The notes beneath the pieces were generated by a model. That model was not told the origin of the DNA, did no database searches, and worked only from the letters and a program-made list of their open reading frames with translations. A stretch of DNA of 5,117 nucleotides from an uncultured Phascolarctobacterium sp. (GTDB taxonomy: Bacteria; Bacillota; Negativicutes; Acidaminococcales; Acidaminococcaceae), in contig CAMFET010000081.1 of the NCBI GenBank assembly GCA_945949475.1, positions 1-5,117 of the forward strand, in the 5' to 3' direction. This document shows positions 1 to 5,117 of the stretch, piece by piece. Position 1 is the stretch's first letter. Each line of letters starts with the position of its first letter. Position numbers and translations under genes: made by a program.

Positions 1-1250
1 CGCATCTGAGGACGAATCATATTCACCAAATTGTGAACACGCTCGCTAAGATTACATTCCTTTTCCTGAATGACAATCTTGCCGCTTTCGATGCGGCTCA
101 TATTCAAAATATCATTAATGAGGCTCAGCAGATGATTGCTGGAGCTCATGATTTTTTCTAAGCAGTCCTGCACTCTTTCCTTATTGTCAATATGACTGGC
201 CGCAATGCTCGTAAAGCCGATGATGGCATTGAGCGGCGTACGAATATCATGGCTCATATTGGAAAGGAAGGTGGTTTTTGCGCGACTGGCATGCTCAGCC
301 TCAGCCAAGGCATCCTGCAAAAGCTTTTGCTGCTTCATCTCGTTGAGCACTTCGTTATCCGCATCGCGCACAGCGAATACGGCAGTGAAATTATTCTCGT
401 CGAGATGCAAACGCAAAATGCGCCATTCAGCATAGCCATAATCCGTGCTATCTGGCATCGCCCTGCGGCGCATGCGGATCACATAGGAGGACTCACGCTT
501 CAAAACATTCCGCAGATTTTCTAAGCTACTTTCGAAAACAGTCCTTTCCATGTCCTCAGGATGCACAAAGCGCTCAATATAGCTCTTAATAGCATCGGAA
601 TATTTCATGCCAATGAGGCCATCCATGGTCACGGAGGCGCGCTCGTGGTCATCGCGCTGCAAAAAGAAAATATCGTTTTTCAAATCCACGCGCCAAAGGG
701 CATAATAGTCCTGACTCAGAGCATATACAGTCTCCTGCAGGCTTTCAGACTGCAGGCGCAGCTTTTCCCGCGCCAAAAGCAAATCCTGCGTCTCCTTTTC
801 CAGCTCATGGATACGATTATATTTATCGGTGATATTCTTATAAATACCCACCGCCATATCTGTGAGCTCGCCGTTTTCCGTACAGATAACATGCAGCTTC
901 AGCTCATACACATTAACCTTGCCATTGGAGCTACGCAGCTTTACCATTCCACTAGCTTCACGCTGCCCAAAAAGTATTGCCTCATGAGTACGGACATATT
1001 CCTTGGCCGACTCAGCATCCACTAAAATTCCTGAATCCACAACCCCATAGGGTACATCGTGTACCTCCGTGGGCACCTCAAAGGCACTGGCGATATCCTC
1101 GTCAACATATACAGTCCTAGTTGCTCTGTTATAAGTGAATACAATATTATCCGACTCGCGAATCGCAATCCGAAACGACTCTACGCTAGCACGCAGCTGC
1201 TCCAGCGTCGTTTTTCCCTCCATGCCTCTTAGTGTATAATCCTTCATCAT
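1..1250 (-). CDS. PAS-domain sensor histidine kinase, 5' part (cut by window edge)
   Basis: The gene starts at ATG 1250 and stays open for 416 codons to the left edge, so the C-terminal part is missing. No signal peptide or membrane helix is seen, so the protein should be cytosolic. A PAS-like region covers about residues 20-142 and ends in a typical KNITDKYNRIHELE linker. A coiled coil lies near 145-175. A second PAS_3-like fold covers about 176-300 and contains FVHPEDMER. A helical linker (302-325) leads into HisKA with H-box FLSNMSHDIRTPLNAI and predicted phosphoacceptor H334, and the frame ends just past the second HisKA helix. ATPase and probably receiver domains are expected beyond the edge. 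The start follows AGGGG by 5 bases; a second ATG directly after it is an equally possible start. The gene lies 13 bases after the stop of the upstream kinase, so the two are likely co-transcribed and perhaps translationally coupled. The kinase class is certain; the signal and partner are unknown. Confidence 0.93.
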   Translation of the reverse strand, partial: MMKDYTLRGMEGKTTLEQLRASVESFRIAIRESDNIVFTYNRATRTVYVDEDIASAFEVPTEVHDVPYGVVDSGILVDAESAKEYVRTHEAILFGQREASGMVKLRSSNGKVNVYELKLHVICTENGELTDMAVGIYKNITDKYNRIHELEKETQDLLLAREKLRLQSESLQETVYALSQDYYALWRVDLKNDIFFLQRDDHERASVTMDGLIGMKYSDAIKSYIERFVHPEDMERTVFESSLENLRNVLKRESSYVIRMRRRAMPDSTDYGYAEWRILRLHLDENNFTAVFAVRDADNEVLNEMKQQKLLQDALAEAEHASRAKTTFLSNMSHDIRTPLNAIIGFTSIAASHIDNKERVQDCLEKIMSSSNHLLSLINDILNMSRIESGKIVIQEKECNLSERVHNLVNMIRPQM

Positions 1251-1263
1251 GCTTTCCCCTTAT

Positions 1264-4101
1264 TTAAACACACACCTGCGCCAGCAGGTTCATCAGCTTT
1301 TCAATATCTATAGGCTTGGCCATGTGAGCGTTCATACCCACCTTCAGGCAATGCTGCATATCCTCCGCAAAAGCATCCGCCGTCATGGCAATAATAGGTA
1401 CGTTAGCATCATCCCGCGCCAAGGCGCGCATCGCCTCGGTTGCTTCGTAACCATTCATCACCGGCATCCGCAAATCCATCAGCACAACATCATAATAGCC
1501 CACAGCTGATTTGGTAAATTTATCCACACAGATTTGGCCATTTTCAGCCTCATCTACAATAAGTCCCTTGCGTGTAAGCAAGGCCACTGCTATTTCACGA
1601 TTGAGTTCATTATCCTCGGCCAACAGCACTCTGAGTCCTGCTAAGCTCACCTTACGCTTAGGATTAGCTTCCTTCTTCTTGGTGCAAGCACTCCCATGCT
1701 CCACATCCAACACAATGTTAAATTCAGTCCCCACATTGGGCTGGCTTTGCACGGAAATACTGCCCTCCATGGCATCGATAATATATTTGGTAATGGCCAT
1801 GCCCAGGCCGGTACCCTCTATTTTTTGGACACGGCGACTGTCCTCCCGAGCGAAGGATTCAAAAATGTGCTGCACAAAATCCTCCGTCATGCCAATGCCA
1901 TTATCCTTCACACCAAAGTGCAAGCGTACAAAATCCTTCCCTTTAGGAGAAGCCTCCTCCTTAAGGGAGAATTCTACTCTGCCGCCCACGGGCGTGAACT
2001 TCACCGCATTGCCCAAAAGGTTCAACAGCACCTGATGTAAACGCACGCCATCGCTCATCACAGCAGTGCAGCCAATTTCGCTCACATTCAGCACCAGCTT
2101 CTGCTGCTTCGCCTCCACTTGTCCTTGCATAGTGGTCACAACGCTTTGCATCAGGTCGCTCAGCAGCACCTGCTCCCGGTTCAGCACCAGCTTACCTGCT
2201 TCTATTTTGGACATATCCAAAACGTTATTAATCAGTCCCAAAAGATGCTTGCTGGACACCAATATTTTGTCCAAGCAGTCCCGCAGCTCCGTAGGGTTTT
2301 GCAGATTATTCATGGCAATAGAAGTCATGCCCATGATGGCATTCATCGGCGTGCGAATATCATGGCTCACATTGGAGAGAAATTCACTCTTTGCCCTATT
2401 AGCACGCTCTGCTTCCTGCAGCGCTGCCTCCAGTGCTTCCTTGCTACGCCGCTCTGCCTCTACAGAAGCAGTTATGTCCGTGCGGGCCATGCACACACGC
2501 CCCAAGCGCATATCAATAGCAGAAACCGTAGCCATTTTAACCTTGGGCGGAAAATGTGGATTCTTATAAACTGAATAGGTAAAGCTATAGCTATCCTTAG
2601 TCTGCAGCTGCTCTTTAATAAAGTCCGGTTGCAAATGCTTCAGCCATAATTCTCTATCCTCGGGTACGACATGGCGCTCCACCGATCTTTTTAAAAAGTC
2701 TTGATAAGTAAAACGACGACCTATTAACGCTCCATGAGTACGTTCCGCATGCAGCACTGTACGTGTGCCATGTAATAAATCTATGTCCGTTACTCTATCC
2801 GCCCCTAAAACGGACATCTTGCCGACTATTTTGCGATTAATAATCTGCTCAGTAGCATCCGTAATAGATAATACGCCCATTATATCCGCTGTATCCGGGT
2901 TTTCCATCATGGTAACCTTAAACTTGGCATAGCGGCCGTGCTCCTCCAAGGGGCTTTTTACGAAATAGGTACCGCTTAGTTCACGCCTTCCCTGAGCATA
3001 AGCTGCTAAAAGATGCTCATTAAGCACAAAGGCCAAGTATTCCTCTCGCTCAGAGCTACTAACAATGAATTGGCCAATAAAGCGTACAAAGTTCTCCTTA
3101 TCCTCCCCTAGCAGGGCAATTAAGTCCTTATCATGGTTATCCACTACCTCTAGCAGCTTGTTTTGGCTAATATTGCAGTGTGCCACCAGCAGCATATCAT
3201 GCCCCAAGCCATGGTAATGCGAGGCCAGCAGCTCACGATATTTGCTGCGCAGCTGCTCCTTTTCCTCCAACTCTTTGCTAACATCACGATACACGCAATA
3301 ATTGCGTCGCAGGCCATCCTCAGAGGGCATGCCGTTCAAGGTATTGCGCACCCAAATATAGCTACCATCAGCACGAATCAGGCGATAAACAAATTCGGCC
3401 GATTCCTCTTCACCACTTAAATATATACTCAAATCATGCGCTAATTGTGCTCTATCATCAGGATGCACGCCTGCCATAGCATCCTTCGCGTACAGCTCCC
3501 ACAGCTGCGCTAGGCTCATGCCAAACATATTGGCAAAGCCTTGGGACATAAACTCTGGCTGCCACACGCCCCGTTCATCCCGTTTAATAACGGCTACACC
3601 ACCGGGAATAGCATTCAAAATCTTTTGCTTGCTCTGATTATCGCGGTTCAGCCGAGCATAGCTTTGCTGTGTTTCCTTGAGCTTGCCCTCGATAGTATGC
3701 TGCACCTGCACTACATTAGTAATATCCTGATGGCAGCCATGCACGCGTTTACCCTCGGTGTACTCCAAATCTAAATCGCCACAGCAACGAATATATAAAA
3801 GTCCCTTACTCGGATGCTGCCAAGCATATTCTATTTCCGAATGCTCGCCCTGCATCATCGTTTGCATATAAGCTATGGCACGCTCTTTTTCATAGGAGGG
3901 AATATTATCCTCCCACAGTCTATAGCCCTCCTCCGGCGAAAGCTCCTTAGCTATGCCCATCATGGACAAAAAAGTATCGTCAGCATATAAACGCGGAGGC
4001 TTGTTTTCATCATATTCCACACACCACAGGCCGATTTTCGCTTCCTGCAACATGGTATGCACTTCACCAATTTTACTGAAATGCTGGTCCACCATTCTCA
4101 C
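1264..4101 (-). CDS. Soluble multi-PAS hybrid sensor histidine kinase with receiver domain
   Basis: This is a complete 945-residue hybrid kinase. It autophosphorylates on a histidine and passes the phosphate to its own receiver aspartate. There is no signal peptide or membrane helix. A PAS_3-like domain lies at about 20-132 and a second at about 160-285 (GVHPDDRAQL, then YRDVSKELEE). Two more divergent PAS-like folds are probable at about 290-420 (ending SITDATEQI) and 425-548 (VVPEDRE, then ARTDITASVEAE). A signalling coiled coil (548-572) leads into HisKA with FLSNVSHDIRTPMNAI and H580. HATPase_c has the N box around N694/N698, G1 box DNGIGM (733-738), F box FESF (747-750) and G2 box GTGLGM (763-768). 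The receiver (about 822-943) has acidic E829/D830, phosphoacceptor D876 in VLMDLRMP, T907 and K929. No HPt domain follows, so phosphate must go to another protein if this is a phosphorelay. The start is uncertain: GTG 4101 lies 5 bases after AGGA, while ATG 4095 is two codons later. Numbering here uses the GTG. Confidence 0.96.
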   Translation of the reverse strand: MRMVDQHFSKIGEVHTMLQEAKIGLWCVEYDENKPPRLYADDTFLSMMGIAKELSPEEGYRLWEDNIPSYEKERAIAYMQTMMQGEHSEIEYAWQHPSKGLLYIRCCGDLDLEYTEGKRVHGCHQDITNVVQVQHTIEGKLKETQQSYARLNRDNQSKQKILNAIPGGVAVIKRDERGVWQPEFMSQGFANMFGMSLAQLWELYAKDAMAGVHPDDRAQLAHDLSIYLSGEEESAEFVYRLIRADGSYIWVRNTLNGMPSEDGLRRNYCVYRDVSKELEEKEQLRSKYRELLASHYHGLGHDMLLVAHCNISQNKLLEVVDNHDKDLIALLGEDKENFVRFIGQFIVSSSEREEYLAFVLNEHLLAAYAQGRRELSGTYFVKSPLEEHGRYAKFKVTMMENPDTADIMGVLSITDATEQIINRKIVGKMSVLGADRVTDIDLLHGTRTVLHAERTHGALIGRRFTYQDFLKRSVERHVVPEDRELWLKHLQPDFIKEQLQTKDSYSFTYSVYKNPHFPPKVKMATVSAIDMRLGRVCMARTDITASVEAERRSKEALEAALQEAERANRAKSEFLSNVSHDIRTPMNAIMGMTSIAMNNLQNPTELRDCLDKILVSSKHLLGLINNVLDMSKIEAGKLVLNREQVLLSDLMQSVVTTMQGQVEAKQQKLVLNVSEIGCTAVMSDGVRLHQVLLNLLGNAVKFTPVGGRVEFSLKEEASPKGKDFVRLHFGVKDNGIGMTEDFVQHIFESFAREDSRRVQKIEGTGLGMAITKYIIDAMEGSISVQSQPNVGTEFNIVLDVEHGSACTKKKEANPKRKVSLAGLRVLLAEDNELNREIAVALLTRKGLIVDEAENGQICVDKFTKSAVGYYDVVLMDLRMPVMNGYEATEAMRALARDDANVPIIAMTADAFAEDMQHCLKVGMNAHMAKPIDIEKLMNLLAQVCV

Positions 4102-4108
4102 CCAGTTC

Positions 4109-4152
4109 CTATGTAATAGTTGTCATGTCCGTCGTCATGCGATACTACTCCT
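4109..4152 (-). other. Possible 9-codon leader ORF upstream of the kinase operon
   Basis: AGGAG (4152-4148) is followed after 9 bases by ATG 4138 and a short frame encoding MTTDMTTIT, stopping at TAG 4111-4109. The last two bases of the stop are also the first two of the AGGA site used by the kinase gene, an arrangement that fits translational coupling. Five of nine residues are threonine. The frame differs from that of the kinase. Against it: the predicted transcription start falls at about 4153, which would put the AGGAG at the very end of the mRNA, and ORFs this short arise by chance. No attenuator hairpin is seen between it and the kinase start. Confidence 0.3.
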
Positions 4153-4159
4153 AAATATA

Positions 4160-4188
4160 ATATTAACAAAGAAGTGCACAAAATGCAA
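4160..4188 (-). promoter_or_regulatory. Sigma-70-type promoter for the kinase genes
   Basis: On the minus strand a -35 element TTGCAT (4188-4183) and a -10 element TAATAT (4165-4160) are separated by exactly 17 bases. Matches to TTGACA and TATAAT are 4 of 6 and 4 of 6, with an AT-rich surround. It lies between the rubrerythrin terminator and the kinase start, where a promoter is needed, and predicts transcription from about 4153 with a leader of roughly 50 bases. A shifted TATATT at 4159-4154 has the wrong spacing from this -35. Confidence 0.6.
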
Positions 4189-4200
4189 GAAAAATGCACT
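4173..4200 (-). promoter_or_regulatory. Candidate operator: TGCA inverted repeat over the -35 element
   Basis: AGTGCA (4200-4195) is the inverted complement of TGCACT (4178-4173), with 16 bases between. A third TGCA lies inside the -35 hexamer (4187-4184). The arms flank the -35 element and reach into the spacer, the usual place for a repressor. Arms of six bases are short and TGCA is self-complementary, so chance is a fair explanation. No known regulator is assigned. Confidence 0.25.
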
Positions 4201-4261
4201 TTTCAAAGGTATATTTTTGCCATGCATCCAAACATATTTTGTATCGCCAATACTTGTTAAT

Positions 4262-4297
4262 AAAAAAATGCAAGCCCCGCTTAATAGCAGAGCTTGC
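4262..4297 (-). terminator. Rho-independent terminator of the rubrerythrin gene
   Basis: Read on the minus strand, GCAAGCTCTGC (4297-4287) pairs with GCGGGGCTTGC (4280-4270) over 11 base pairs, two of them G-T, around a TATTAA loop. It is followed by ATTTTTTT. The stem begins 32 bases after the rubrerythrin stop. The other strand has no T run after the stem, so it should act only in this direction. It separates the rubrerythrin transcript from the kinase operon. Confidence 0.92.
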
Positions 4298-4329
4298 AGC
4301 TGTGTATTAATATGCAATTATAATTAGGC

Positions 4330-4995
4330 TTAGTAGTTGGATTCGTGAATTTCAAAATAGGATTGTGCGTACAGGCAAACCGGGCAAACCTCGGGAGCCT
4401 TAGTGCCAACTACAATGTGACCGCAGTTACGGCATTCCCAAATCTTGATTTCGCTCTTAGCAAATACTTGAGCAGTTTCTACATTCTTGAGCAGTGCTCT
4501 ATAGCGCTCTTCATGATGGCGCTCGATTTCAGCAACAGCGCGGAATTTATCAGCCAGCTCGTGGAAGCCTTCTGCATCGGCAGTTTCAGCAAAGCCAACA
4601 TACATATCGGTCCATTCATGGTTTTCACCCTCGGCAGCAGCCAACAAATTAGCAGCAGTATCGCCAAGGCCGCCCAGCTCCTTGAACCACAGCTTAGCAT
4701 GCTCTCTTTCGTTTTCAGCAGTCTTCAGGAATAGGCCAGCGATTTGCTCGTAGCCCTCATCCTTAGCTACGCCTGCAAAATAAGTGTATTTGTTACGTGC
4801 ACCGGATTCGCCTTCAAAAGCAGCAATCAGGTTCTTTTCAGTTTGAGTGCCAGCATATTTATTAGTTGCAGGAGCAGCCTCTTCAACTTTTACGAACACG
4901 CTTGCAGGTTGTTTGCAAATCGGGCAGGTAAAGCCTTCCGGCAGTGCTTCGCCCTCATAAATATAACCGCAAATACCACATTTCCATTTAGTCAT
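4330..4995 (-). CDS. Rubrerythrin with rubredoxin-like domains at both ends (peroxidase)
   Basis: This is a 221-residue cytosolic non-haem iron protein. Family members reduce hydrogen peroxide to water with electrons that reach the diiron site through rubredoxin centres from an NAD(P)H-dependent reductase, protecting anaerobes from oxygen. The N-terminal iron site has C6, C9, C24 and C27 (KCGICGYIYEG, then FTCPICK). A diiron four-helix bundle spans about 46-180, with likely ligands E63 (FEGES), E96 and H99 (ENEREH), E124 and E127 (EGENHE), and E158 and H161 (IERHHE). A C-terminal rubredoxin has C188, C191, C204 and C207 (WECRNCG, then EVCPVCLYA). Classical rubrerythrins have only the C-terminal rubredoxin and reverse rubrerythrins only the N-terminal one, so this one combines both. 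ATG 4995 is chosen because AAGGAGG stands 8 bases before it and the rubredoxin begins at once. The frame stays open further upstream. Its own terminator follows. The family call is very secure; the preferred electron donor is not known. Confidence 0.96.
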   Translation of the reverse strand: MTKWKCGICGYIYEGEALPEGFTCPICKQPASVFVKVEEAAPATNKYAGTQTEKNLIAAFEGESGARNKYTYFAGVAKDEGYEQIAGLFLKTAENEREHAKLWFKELGGLGDTAANLLAAAEGENHEWTDMYVGFAETADAEGFHELADKFRAVAEIERHHEERYRALLKNVETAQVFAKSEIKIWECRNCGHIVVGTKAPEVCPVCLYAQSYFEIHESNY

Positions 4996-5117
4996 TTTTG
5001 TTTCCTCCTTTTTATTGACATGAAGCAGCTCGCTTCTGTCCTTATACATTGTATGCAGCATCTTTTCGGCCAGCTCGCTCAAGGGTTGTCCATAGAATTC
5101 TTCATACAATTTTTTAA
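4996..5117 (-). other. Open frame ahead of rubrerythrin; possible tail of an upstream gene
   Basis: The rubrerythrin frame has no stop from ATG 4995 back to the window edge, about 40 codons. The translation looks like real protein, with FYGQPLSELAEKMLHTMYKD suggesting an amphipathic helix, and codons such as GAG, CTG, GCC and AAG that resemble the neighbours. It could be the C-terminal part of another protein running into the rubrerythrin, an N-terminal extension from TTG 5109 (no clear ribosome site seen), or chance. A second frame stays open from the edge to TGA 5081-5079 and could instead be the end of the upstream gene. I do not recognise the segment. No convincing promoter is visible, so the rubrerythrin promoter probably lies beyond the edge. 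Confidence 0.35.
5004..5010 (-). promoter_or_regulatory. Strong ribosome binding site fixing the rubrerythrin start
   Basis: AAGGAGG stands 8 bases before ATG 4995. This near-perfect Shine-Dalgarno match decides the start over the upstream in-frame TTG and ATG codons, and predicts high expression. Confidence 0.9.

Noticed and set aside
192..3774. Many plus-strand open frames of 76-174 codons opposite the kinases
   Set aside because: All lie antisense to kinase sequence with intact domain motifs. Similar peptides from two of them (around 205-270 and 2320-2385) merely mirror the two conserved H-boxes. They lack domain motifs and convincing ribosome sites.
4135..4317. Minus-strand 60-codon frame with a hydrophobic N-terminus
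   Set aside because: It runs through the rubrerythrin terminator stem and T run and across the kinase promoter, so it would not be transcribed as a gene; the hydrophobicity comes from the T-rich DNA.
4345..4734. Plus-strand 129-codon and minus-strand 73-codon frames inside rubrerythrin
   Set aside because: Both are out-of-frame shadows of a gene whose metal ligands are all intact.
4330..5109. Rubrerythrin started 38 codons upstream at TTG 5109
   Set aside because: The strong AAGGAGG site and the immediate start of the rubredoxin fold at ATG 4995 favour the shorter form; the longer form is kept only as a possibility in the upstream entry.
4996..5117. Promoter directly upstream of rubrerythrin
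   Set aside because: TTGAGC and TACAAT are present but 23 bases apart, and no other pair with 16-18 base spacing stands out.
1..5117. CRISPR arrays, tRNA or rRNA genes, insertion sequences, toxin-antitoxin or phage genes
   Set aside because: No spaced direct repeats, RNA gene signatures, transposase motifs or terminal inverted repeats were seen; nearly all of the window is accounted for by three ordinary genes.

Overview
The window reads almost entirely on the minus strand and holds three genes. From right to left, in the direction of transcription, they are a rubrerythrin-type peroxidase (4330-4995), a complete hybrid sensor histidine kinase (1264-4101), and the 5' two-thirds or so of a second, related kinase that runs off the left edge (1-1250). 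Base composition looks moderate, Shine-Dalgarno sites are strong (AAGGAGG, AGGGG), and an oxygen-sensitive-type peroxidase sits beside large soluble PAS kinases. This suggests an anaerobic Firmicute, perhaps a gut or rumen member of the Negativicutes. The taxonomic guess is inference only.

Right part (4262-5117): the rubrerythrin has a rubredoxin-like CxxC pair at each end of the diiron helical bundle. Its start is fixed by an AAGGAGG site 8 bases upstream. The gene ends in a clear rho-independent terminator, 11 base pairs followed by a T run. Upstream of the start the same frame stays open to the window edge and looks like protein, possibly the tail of another gene.

Middle (4102-4261): this short intergenic stretch carries a good sigma-70-type promoter (TTGCAT, 17 bases, TAATAT) for the kinase genes, with several TGCA words around the -35 element. 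It also carries a possible 9-codon, threonine-rich leader ORF whose stop codon overlaps the kinase ribosome binding site.

Left part (1-4101): the two kinases lie 13 bases apart and almost certainly share a transcript. Both lack membrane segments and have PAS-type sensing folds, a signalling coiled coil and a very similar H-box. The first is complete, with HisKA, HATPase_c and a C-terminal receiver. The second is cut by the window edge inside its HisKA domain. The pair probably forms a cytosolic phosphorelay or two parallel sensors. The signal is unknown, and the link to the neighbouring peroxide-defence gene is only positional, since a terminator and a new promoter separate them. Nothing here amounts to an obviously new system. 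The most unusual items are the leader ORF, the double-rubredoxin rubrerythrin and the open frame ahead of it.
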